The notes under the pieces are model-generated. The model was given only the letters and a program-made list of their open reading frames with translations. It was not told where the DNA came from and made no database searches. A stretch of DNA of 64,000 nt from Apostichopus japonicus (taxonomy: Eukaryota > Echinodermata > Holothuroidea > Aspidochirotida > Stichopodidae), in contig NC_092579.1 in assembly GCF_037975245.1 (NCBI RefSeq), positions 25,525,166 through 25,589,165 on the forward strand, read 5' to 3'. The translations under genes were made by a program, and so were the position numbers. This document shows positions 45,701 to 57,700 of this stretch, one piece after another; within the stretch, counting starts at the first letter, position 1, and the number at the start of each line of letters is the position of its first letter.

Positions 45701-48700
45701 AGGTAAATAATCTTCCAAAATCCAAATCAAGTTCAACAATCGTAATTGAACTTACTCCTCAAGTATTACCATACCTCTAACCTATCTATCATTGTATGAG
45801 AATCCCAATTTAATCAGGCAAAACACTGAAACAAAAAGATTTAATCAGGAAAAACACTGAAGCAAAAAGAACAAGGTTTGAATAGCTACATTATTGTACC
45901 ACTTTCATCTGAAAAGATTACAATAACTAAATTTGCAACCCACAAGAGTACAGTTAGGGGTTGTAATAGAAAAAGAGAATATGCCGTAATGAAAATTTGT
46001 ATTGTCGGTAATCATTTTCTTTTTGTCCATTCAATTCCAGGTACGTGAACTTGCTGATAAGCACGGGGTACAGATTCATTTGGATGGTGCTAGAGTGATG
46101 AATGCTGTCTGTGCCTTACAAGTTGATCCAGAGGAACTTGGACAGTACTGTCATTCCATTTCCATGTGTTTCTCAAAGGTAAATAATTGAACCTATCTCT
46201 GCTAAATTGGTGTGTCTTGCAGTACCAAACTGTCATAATGGTTGTCTTACCACTTAATTCACTTGTCATTAAGAACATTCTGCATTTAGGTATGACCTGA
46301 TTTTTGTCATTCCTTCTTGTGTTGACAACATTTTGTGATATATGTCTTTCCCCTTTCATGAACTTCAATTCTTGATATCAAGTAGTCATTTATTCTACAT
46401 TTTTGTAATGTTAAAATCATGTAATGTTTTATCATCCTCCCTCTCATGATGTTGACATGTCATCATTTCCCGTTCAAGATGTGCACATCATTAAGTAATT
46501 TTGTCACTCTTACCCTCTCATAATGTTTATCGCATTGTATGAGTTTCTTTAAGGTATTTTACAAACTTTTCAAAAGTACGGTGTTAATTTGTAAGCTTAT
46601 ATTGCAGTAGTAACTTGTTCATGAAACTTACATTAGAAACAAACCAATATTTAGTAGTTGAACTGTTGAAGCTTACAGCAAGTTTTGCATATTATTGTGT
46701 TTTATTTGAATATTTCATACCTCAAAGTTTGTTCAGTCTGTATCGCTCCTTGGGGAGAAACTTGTGTGAACTATCACAAATTCTCAATGTTAGCATTAAT
46801 AAGGACTATTAACTGTATTCCCAAAAGTTTGTCCCAAGGATACTTTCAAGGCTGTAAACTTAAATGCCAATTGTTGTCCAAGTATGCTTAGAAATTTTCT
46901 GCATATAATCATTTACAAAATGGTACTAGAGATATTTGGTCTATATGACCCAGGTACTCATAACAGCAGGATTATTCATAAAGTGAAACGTTTACTGGCT
47001 AATAAGAGGTAAAGTCACCTTTCATTTACAGGGACTTGCTGCTCCTGTAGGATCCGTTGTCATTGGTTCTCATGACTTCATTTATCGGTAAGCATCTGTG
47101 TAGATCTAGTTCATGTGTATCTTTTACTAGTACACATACTCTTGTTTATAAGACATCTATAGCAACAAAGAACTTACCAATCAGTACATACTTCCATAGT
47201 AAACTTTAAAAGATGACAATGCATTACCAAAAGTGCATACCAGTCATTACTGCTGCCTACTGAAGAGATTTGTAGGTGCCAAATGTTTATAACATGCATT
47301 ATCAGGTTTTCTAAATATTATCCCAAAGTAAAGCAAGTGACCAACTTACATCATCTTCTTATAATAAGGTTTAAATTCCATAAATATGTATCACTTAAAA
47401 AATTTAATTTTTCCATTATCTATGGATTTAGTTTCTTTCATCGTGTAAAAATTGTCATTTTAAACTCTGCATTGAAAAACAGTAAATATGCAATTCCTAA
47501 TTCTTATCTGTTTTGATCAATATTAGAGCAAGAAGAATCCGCAAAGGACTTGGTGGTGGTATGAGACAAGCTGGTGTTCTAGCAGCATGTGCCTTGGTAG
47601 CACTGGATAAATCTGTTCCCAGGCTACAGGAAGATCATGACAATGCAAAGCAATTAGCTCAAGGTGAGTGTCTGTACTTTATAAGCAGTGAATGAAGAAT
47701 GCATAGTACCTCCATACATAGCTCTGAGGACCTACTTTTCATCCTATTACACAAGAAAAGCACATCAATTCATTTTTTTGGGTTATTTTATAGTCATCAA
47801 CAGATTTTCCAGATTACATTAAAAAGTTTATGCCAATATTAACAATAACAAGTTTTACAAGATTCACTTCGCTCCTCGCTTAGGGAGCGTAGCCAAATCT
47901 AGTCTGCGCCTGGTGGAGCCACAACTGCACAATGACCCCTTTACACTTTGTGCACACACCGTAAAATGAGCTCACTAGCCCTGCAGAAGTCCTATGCAGA
48001 ATGGGAGGAGCTTAAAGATATTCATGAGTAACTCTCCGATGCAACTTGGACGATCATGGCACCAGCGTTGCTACGTTCTTTTGTTCTGCAGACAATACAC
48101 TTTATCGTAGCAAAAGTGTGCCGATCTTTTGTATAGTTTATCTTTGCGCAAATGGTTACCTTTCCAGTGTTTAAACACAGACTAATAATGAGAAAATTGT
48201 TTTGTTTCATTTCGATCATCTTATTTTCATGTTCACATGTAAATTATACTGAAACGGAACAAACTTCCACCCCAGTCGCACTCACAAAGAAAACAAAAAG
48301 GAAAGAAGAAGGAATAGAAAATATACATTTGCAATATCGACCTTATGATACATTACTACCAAGTTTATACTGTAAATTCCATTTGTTTTATTAACATTGT
48401 CTTAAACAAAATTCGTTCAAAAATGCCAGACTGTGCTCTGGGACCAGTTTTGCGATAGTTACGTGTCAGCTAGCTGAAGACAAAATTTATGAGTTTATAC
48501 AGTACTTCAACAGAAATGCGCAATAGACTTAACTGTATGTGAGACTCAGTACTAATTTCCCATAGATATTTAGCGGCGCGGCAGTGTTGCTGGTCGCGTT
48601 ATTTGATTGGACAATAATATTCCCGATATACTTGGGCTATGTGTATGAAGAATTCGAATTTTCAATGACTTTTTTATCGAACAGCTTTGAGATGCATCCT

Positions 48701-51700
48701 ATTTGTAACAAATATACGCAGAAGTAAAAGCTAGGCCACTTAGAAAAAGTTATCGTGCAGTGGGTATACGATGTACGTAACTTAAAAATTTACTAACATG
48801 ACCACATACAAACAAAGTACGACAGGTAAAAGGCTATGACTAATAGAAAAAGAAAGAAGAACAAAAAAAAGTAATGTTGAGAGCAAAACATTCGATGGTA
48901 AATTTCTTGTTCGACAGATAATAGTTAAAGTAGCTACATTATGATGTTATGTTATAAAAATGAAAAGATATTATATCTTTCTTACAATCTTTTAAAAGTT
49001 GAACTTTTGATATTTTGAAATATTCAACGTGTACAATACGGTACAAGTGCTGCGTGTTTTGGTATACAAAAATCTTGGCAAGTTTCCAAAAAAGTTTCTT
49101 GTACGAAAACCTTGGCAAGTTTCCAGAAAAGTTTCTCTTGACAACACCCACTATGAATTGGTTGCGTCCTTATAACCCATATAGTTATACGTAGCACAGG
49201 TGCATCCTTGACTAGACCACTACTATCATGTGTACAAGTAACAATCAGTACAAAGGTCAACTCGTGTAAGTTTGCTCTGCGGGCTTTCGTTGAGAGTGGC
49301 GATTCTTAAAACTTTGCACAGAAAAGTTATATAGAATATGTGTGATAGCAGAAAAGAAATCGTTCGAACTGAATCAAACTCATACGAAAGAAGACACTTA
49401 CACAGTCTGCGTTTACGAACGTTATATACAACAACAAAAAATAGAAATAAATGTGGAAATACAGTAAGTGGTTCAAAACATTTCCTGTGATGCTGATTAT
49501 AAAACTCAATACAACAGCGATTTTACCGCGCTGGACCGTGTGACACCTTGTAGTGTGCGAGAGTAGTCATTGACATTACCCTTGTGAGTAGGTTGGGAGT
49601 TAGGAACGCTCATCATTTACCGTGAATGACACTTTTACATTCACAAAGCCTGTGCACTATAGTTAGGCTAGATTTTTCCATTGACTTCAGTGTGGTTAGG
49701 CTACACGCAATCATGGGATATCAGTATTGTGGAAGGGGAAATGATATCGAGACCAATTGTACGGCAATAAACCAAGTAACAATGAATGCGAACAATAGAC
49801 CATTGATAATTTATGACGGACTGTGTAAGTAAGCTCCTATTCATAAATTTCTGTCACTCTATCTTGTTGCTAAGAAAGCCTATTGTTACGTGTTCGTACA
49901 CCCAACCTATTGCTGCCTCATTAACTTGCCAAGTGAAGTACTGTGGTCACTGGGCCGTGAAGAATATTCAGTAGCAGCACAATGGGCAGGAGATAAGCGC
50001 GGCACCAGGCGCAGACTAGATTTGGCTATGCTCCCTTACCTGTCTCCCCACAACCTTAGCACTCTCATTCTACCAAGCCTACAACCAACTGGTAACTTTT
50101 TAACACTGTGTGCCCTCTATGTCGAGACCTCTCCAATAAATGAAGTAGTGGGAAGAAGGAGAGAAGGGGAGGAAAGGGGGGAAAGAAAGAGAGAGAGAGA
50201 GAGAGAGAGAATCTCATGCGGTCTTGGCTACGTCCAGATTGAACATGACCAAAGGGAAGGGCAATTGAAATGGCAAGGCACCAATGCAGAAGCCCATGAT
50301 ACCTAAGAGAAAGTCCTGTGCCTTTGAAGAGGAAAAAGAAAGTTACTGAGCGACTGCAGACAAAGCTTGGTCACAGAAGGAAGTAGTGTCCTCAGGGTTG
50401 CAGAAAGAGGCAGCGTTGTAATGGGATGCAGATAGAATCAATGGTCGCAGAGAGGAGCGACAACAGGGTCGCAGAAAAGGGGAGAATCCGTCCCAGCAAG
50501 GAGCAAGACAGTGGTCTGCCCGCCACAGGACCACGGAGAGAGTCAGACGCGACCAGAGGGTCGCTGAGAGAAGGTCATCCAAGAAGGAGGTCAAGCACAC
50601 TGTTACAGTAGATCCCGATCATGGTCCCGAGGTCGCAGGAAGAGGAGGAGATGGTGTCCTAAGTCCGACATGTCAGCGGACTCCTGTGACGATGGATATC
50701 AAATGACAAAGAGCAGATATCAATCCTGAAGGTGTAGACACGAGGAGGAACCAACCTGTTTGGTGCAGTTAACAGGCCTCCTAAAGCTGTTACTGGAAAG
50801 GGAGCAAGAAAGAAGCTCTCCCATTAAGAATCCAGATGATAGGCGCAGGAACAATAGCATCCACATCTGCCGCGGTCATGGAACCAGAAAGATTGTACTC
50901 GGGGCAGGAAGAGATTTTTTGGACTGCAGCGCTTCCGTGACACTTTCAAGTCTGGAAGACGAACTGGAGAAACAGTTCACTCCCAGCAGAAGAGGAGGAC
51001 CACCACCCCCCCCCCACGTATTGGGGGACAATGGTGCCTCCGGAACTGGCTGCAAGGGCAGCAGAAAGTTTTAGGGGTTCAATGAACGGGAAGAGTAGGT
51101 CACTTATCAGGCCCGTGTGTCTAGCGGAGAGCAGCACAAAACCAAGGACAAAGATCCCTGTGGATGCGTCCTGCTTCTGTAGTTTTGAAGCCATCACCAA
51201 CAAAAAGAGATGGACTGCTTTTCCAGCAAAGGCTGACAGAGCTATAAGAGTTCCTGATGCCCATTGATCCCCTAAGAAGCAAGTTACCGGTGGAACATGG
51301 ATCTGTCCCATATTTTAATGGTGATCCAGCCCACAAGAGATTGGAAGAAATCCTGATGGATTTGTATTTTGCAGCCTCGTCGGGCATGAACTTTACATCA
51401 TTGATAATGTTGCTAGCAGAAGTTCTGATGAGGTATCATCAGAAACTGCCAGGGAAATGATGCCCAGGTCTCTAGGAACAAAGTTGGTCAGCTGTTGCTG
51501 TTCTTGGAACCTTTGAAGAGACAGGCTTATGATGAAGTGCTAGGGTGTACACAAGGTCTTTGACCTCAAGAAAATAGAATGTGGTGTCCTCCATAAGATG
51601 GCCTTCATTCGAGGTGAAGGGAAGGATGACCAACCTGCCATTCTTAGGGGAAGACCTGTTTGCAGGATGCTTCCAGAAGAAACTTCAGGAAGAAGTGTCA

Positions 51701-54700
51701 AGGAGGGAGACCCTGGCAAAGTCAAAGTTCAGGGCATTAGCTAGAGGTACCCTGACCATATAGACCAAGGGAGAACAGACCATCTAGGGGTGGTCAAGTA
51801 GCTCTGCACAAAAATGTCCACAACGGGTCACTCCACAACACAGCTAGAGGTAGATTTAGTCCTGGCTCTAGACCAGGGCTAGGTGCGGATCAGTGGGTGT
51901 TGAGAACAGTATCGGAAGGATACAAAATAGAATTTATCTCCGCTTTCTAGGGACGTGGGAAGAATAAGACCGACACCCACCAACCCGGTCTAAAGATTAG
52001 CTCTAGAGGGGGAAATTATGGCACTGTTACAAAAACGATCAGATATAGAGGTTTTGGAAGAGTTGGGACCACTCTTCCGGTCCTCAATTTTGCTAACATA
52101 AAAAAGGGACAGATTTTGGCATCCCATTCTAAATCTAAAATCCCTCAATGAAAATTTTGTAAGACTAAAACCTTTCTGTATGGAAACTCTTAACAATTAT
52201 TAATCCACTTCTCAGGAAGGGCAAGTGGGTGGTGAGCGTAGACTTAAAGGACACTAATACCCACATATACCAATCCACAAGGAACACTGACGTTATCTAG
52301 CCTTCAGGTACGAGGGGAGAGATTATAAATTCCAGGCACTACCATTGGCCTATCTTCATCTCCCCGAGTGTTAACAAGAGTGATGGGAACAGTAGTCTCC
52401 TTTCACAGAAAAAGGGGGTGACACTCTTTGTCTATCCCGATGACTGGCTTTATATAGTGAGAGAGTCTGACAAGAATACGAGAAACAACGTCAACAAAAC
52501 TTTGCAGACCCTACAAGAACTTGGGTGGATTGTCAATGAGATGAAGTCACACCCCGACCTGACACAGACAAACCAGTTCCTGGGGGCGATACTGGATTTC
52601 CAAAGAGGAATAGTACTTTCTCGGAAGACAGATTAAGGTCAGTAAAGACAGTAGTAGAGCAGCTACTGGCATTACAGGAGTCTCCAGCCGGGGCTTGGTT
52701 AAGGGTCATGGGGCTGATGGCCAGCCTGGTCGATGCAGTCTAGCTGTGCAGACTGCAAATGAGACCATTACAAGTTCACCTTTTGGGGGTCCTCGATCCA
52801 AACAAGTTGGGAAAACAGCTGCTAGTTCCTCATCTGGAGGAGGTCATCCCACACCTGCAGTGGTGGTCTGCCATAGAGAATTGGAATTAGGGAGTCCCCT
52901 TCAGACTAGAGCTCCCAATGATGTCAGCTACTATAGACCCCTCACAAATAGGATGGGGAGCCCACTGGCAGAACAGCATGGGCATGGAGGATGTGGTCCC
53001 TGGTGGAGAAGATCTTATATAAATATTTTAAAGACCTTGGCTGTCAGAAGGACGTTGGAATCTTTTCAACCACAAATGAGGAACTCCAGGGTGACTGTCT
53101 TCAAGGACAATACCATAGTGGTGGCCTATGTCAACCGGTAAGGGGGCACACGCTCCAAGAAGCTGTGCCAGCTGACCTGGGGTTACTGATGTTCTGCAAG
53201 GACTTTAATCTAACCATACAAGCCTTCCCCCACATTGCAGGGAAAAAAAACATTATGGCAGGCACTTTGTCCCATGGACACTTAGACCTGAACAGTGGTC
53301 ACTAGCCCAGGGACGTGGACAGAATATTCCACTTACTGGGCAAGCGGTTCATAGACCTGTTGGCAACTCTACTAAACGCCAAGCTTTAAGTGTCTTGCAC
53401 CAGGCATTTCCATGAGACTACATAGAAGCTTACGCCTTCCCACCCCTGTGTCTAGTCAGTCAGGTCATATGGAAGGTCAGACAATCCAAAGGGAGAGAAA
53501 TATCAGTTGCACCATTCTGGCTCCGCAGACCATTGTTCGGGGACCTACTTCAGTTACTAATGTACATTCCGGTGAAACTGCAAGATACCCCTCATCTTCT
53601 ATCACAGAGGAGAGGAACTTTCTTGCACCTGGATATCAAGGGACTCAAATTAGTTTTCTGGAAGTTGTCAGGTCTTCTCTCAGACAAAAAGATTTTTCAG
53701 AGGCAGTTGCTTTCATGTCAGCAGATGCTAGAAGGAGATCCACAGTGGCGACTTAAGATTCGCTGTGGTGTGCCGTAATAGACAAGTGCTTCCAGGCAAG
53801 ATTTCAGTCACAGAAGAGTGAGTTCCTAAAAGACTCTGTGAGGAATGGAAGCAGGTAGCCAGGTCAAATATTAAAGATCAGCGATTGCGGCTATTCAAGA
53901 TGGGTTTGCAGATGGTTCCACTCTGGGTACCAATAATTATTGAACATCTCAGCTGAATGGCCAACAGGAGACCTAGGGTCAGACGATTGGCGCTGTCATG
54001 GAGCTTATCCCCGGTGCTTCAATCCTTGACAAAGTCACTGTCCGAACTGATGTCTTCCGCCTCTTTAGCAACCCTGACAAAGAAGGAGGTGCTGTATTCA
54101 TGCTTTATTTATTAAGAATAATCATATTAGACTTGAGAATCATGGGGTTAGAATGGTTACAGACCCAGCTTTCATTGCTAAGAACCAGGCTTTATCCTTC
54201 TTGCCAGGGGACATATTTTATCCCGGAGATCATAACGATGTCCGTCACTGTGGATAAGCTTTGGTGCCCAATCAGGGCTTTCAAATGGTACTTGGAGAGG
54301 ACAGAGAGTCTTATGGACACTACTACAAAATCATTTTATCTTACCAAGATCACAGTTTTCGGCAGCAGGACACCCTGTCCAGGTGGATCTCAGAGGTGAT
54401 TAGACCTTTTGCTATCGACTCCTCGAGAACAAGGGCTCATGGTAAAAGAGGGATAGAAGCCCCAACAGCACTTGTTGCAAGCGTGCCAGTAGAGGACATA
54501 CTTAAAGCAGCAGTCTGGAGAATGCTGACAATATTTGTAGCTTGTTACTTATCTAACAATTTACAAGCCGAGTCGCCATTTGGTAGCACGGTGATGTGTG
54601 GTCCGGCGGGTACTAGGTCCCACCCCTTGGGCCTCCCACCATCAGGCAGTCCCACTCAGTGCTAAGGTTGTGTTTATACAGGTAAGCAATGAGCGAAGTA

Positions 54701-57700
54701 AATATTCCAAAATTACAGGTTTGGTTATTTATGAGTGACAAGCTTACCTGTCTCCATTCCTCGGAGGGTGGTAGGACACGGAGCGATCATGACAAACTAT
54801 GGACTATATATATAAAGATATTTGCAGGATCAAGTGTCTGGTTCATAACAAGGGTTATGAAGGCCCATTACAGAGACGATCACTACGACGACTTAGGTGG
54901 CTTTCTACAGTTTTTGCGATGAGTTCAATTCTTTGAACTGAAATAGTTTAAGAGACAGGTAAGCTTGTCACAAAAACCAAACCAGTACAGTAAGTTTTGG
55001 AATTTTGAGGTGAGTTGTGTATCCTGAATACCAATTACTGATACCAGAACAGTTTTTATGGGACAACACATCTTAAGAAACATGAAGCTTTGCTAATTGG
55101 AAGTGTGTCTGGGCTCTTAAAAAAGGCTATGTTCCAGTTTCTTGAGATTTTGTGCACTGAAATATTGTCTAAGATACATCATGGTTTATATAAATAAAAC
55201 ATAAGCTTAGTATGCATGCAACACTTCTTTTGGGATGGGAGTTTTGGTGATGAGGAATATATGGCAGGCCCTTAAGTCAGGAAACTATTAAATATTATTA
55301 AGGCCTCAGAGTTTGCCGGTTTATTCTGTGTATTGTATTCCTTTGTCATTAATCATTAACTGATAAAGATTGGAATGGGAGCTACTATTGTCAAATTTAC
55401 GGGATGGATATCCTGTAAGTGTCAGAAAGAGGGTACGCATCGTGCCCTGGGAGTTGGTTCTTTGGACTTAGGTTATGAAAACTATCAATTACAATGATAA
55501 TCACTGGAAGTTCAAGTGATTTTGTGATGATTCATTCTCTTCTTGATCCCTGATGAAATTAATGGGGAATAATCAATGGCAAAAAGAGATGAACTGCATG
55601 TAAAAATTGAAAGCTGGCAAAGAAAGTAAGTAAAGCAATAACATGGGATTGACTTAACATTCTTAAGTTAGGGATAAAAAAGAAATATGTGTGAGCATGT
55701 GTGTCTCTTAAAAAAACTGTTACCAACACCATGCAAACTGTATAAGGCTGGTTGTGTTCAAACTTGGTGAGAGTGTGCATGGGTGTGGGATGTTGTCACC
55801 TGTGATCCCAAGCCCATGTGGGATACCAAACTGCCAATTTAAACATATTAGTAACTTCAAAATGCCCATGGCCACATAGTATGTAGAGGTCAAATTTGGA
55901 TAAATTTGTGTGAAAATATATGTCACAAAATCCCAACTGTAAGGCTTGAAGGACATCAAATTTGGTGAGTTTCTAGGATGTAGTGCCTCTGTGACCCAAT
56001 ACTTGAAAGGTCAAATAAACCAAAACATCATTTTGGCCATCAAGTGCATATGAAATTGACAAAATAATCAAAACCATGTGGGGTATGAGATTCTGCATCC
56101 TTACAGTACATTAATTAATTAATGTAAACTGGAGGTCACAGGCCACAAGGTCAATTGCAAACTTCTCCTTAGAAGGAGAGTAGGGTGTTGTGTAAAACTA
56201 CTGTACTAAATTTTCTTTAAATTTTATTAGCAAATCTGCTGTTCACATTCCTTCTGGCAAATTCCCATGAAAAACTGCCCCTGGTGATGAAATTTTGACA
56301 GAAAAATCATACATCAGTCTAAACTTTATATTTTATGCGAATTTTCCTTAACTTTTGGACAACACAATAATATTCACATATGCCTGTAGGCCTTTCACTT
56401 TGTTTTAAATATGTGTTGTTGCAGAATGTCAAAGGTTGGCAAATATGAATTACATTGTGCACTAAATGTATGAACTTGTATAGTGTAGATATTTACACTA
56501 GTCTGAACATTGGAATATGCCACATATAACACATAGGCTATGGTATTGTAAAGAAGTATGAGTGTGTGGGGCTTAACATAAAATTCTTAAAATGTTAATA
56601 TCTCTTCAACAGTGTGTTCGATTTAGTTTATACTTGTTATTGTGATGTAACTACATAGTAAGTATATGCTCTTAACAACAACAACAACTTTGCCCTCATT
56701 AATATTCATGAGTTGATGGGGCATAATGGGAGATTGTCCAAAAAACTTGTAAAACCATTATCTCATCAACCACAAGTTGAATCAAGGTCATGCTTGGTAG
56801 CACAAGGGAGTGATACACATAAGATCTGGACATGCATCTCTGATCTTTCTGGTTCTCATTTATTTCATGGGCAAATTTAAGTCACTTCCTCTACATTATT
56901 CACATAGTTATGTGGAAGTTTGAGCACATTGTATGGGAAGGAATCACAAAGGAAACTGGCTTTCTTGTTATACTATGTCACTAATTAGACTTTGTCAACA
57001 TGAAAACTGATTCCTGATATCTTCCTTTATATGTTGCCGCTTTAGTCAATAGATAATATTCATTTTGGTGTGCAAAAGTTCATGAATATCAACATGTATG
57101 GCATACCACACTATGAATATGTTTTGGCATCACACCACTAAAAATCCTTGTTATCTGGTTGTTAAATTTCAAAGTATTGTGGACAGTTCACTTGTGAAAT
57201 ATCCCTACCAACAACCAAATACAATATGACTCAAGTTTGGAGCTAAACAGAATGAAACTAAGATAAATATTTGCATTATTTGTTAACTGCTTGTTTTTGG
57301 CAACTCTTTACCCTCCTTTAACCATGAGGCTGATGGTATGTGCCTGCACATGAGATTCAATATGCTAATGACATCATAGGGTAGATAACAAGAAAAAGCA
57401 TTTTTTGCCTTTATCCACAGCAGCGTGCAAGCCATGTAGGATATCAGATTCTTCATGTCTTCAGTGTATCACTTAATTTATAATGCCAAAGGTAACTTGA
57501 TCATGGGAAGTCAAAAGGTCTAACTTTGCAAACTTTTACATGTACCAATTTGTGATGACCTCTTTCAATATCATTGGGTCAGTAACATTTAGCGCCGATA
57601 TACTTCAAACTTGGTGGCCATATACCCAAATTTGAGGTGAGATCTGTAACTCAATGGATTGCTTACTTGTTTAGCATGTTCTTTGTTATCAAGTCCATAC

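Larger units (their letters stand above)
47840..54971 (+). mobile_element. DIRS-type tyrosine-recombinase retrotransposon, decayed
   Basis: A + strand DIRS element in aldolase intron 7. It has gag-like, RT, RNase H and tyrosine-recombinase remnants between about 50950 and 54665. The end structure fits DIRS: an internal complementary region at 54678-54753 has one half (ACAGGTAAGCAATGAGCGAA) that is nearly the reverse complement of the left edge (47857-47881 joined to 50039). Its other half (GTGACAAGCTTACCTGTCT, 54735-54753) is the exact reverse complement of the right edge at 54953-54971. The left terminal repeat is split by the element at 47883-50035. The left limit is approximate. Confidence 0.75.

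Noticed and set aside
48152-48394. 80-codon + frame with a hydrophobic start, resembling a secreted peptide
   Set aside because: It lies inside the Harbinger-like element and has no other support; such frames are expected by chance.
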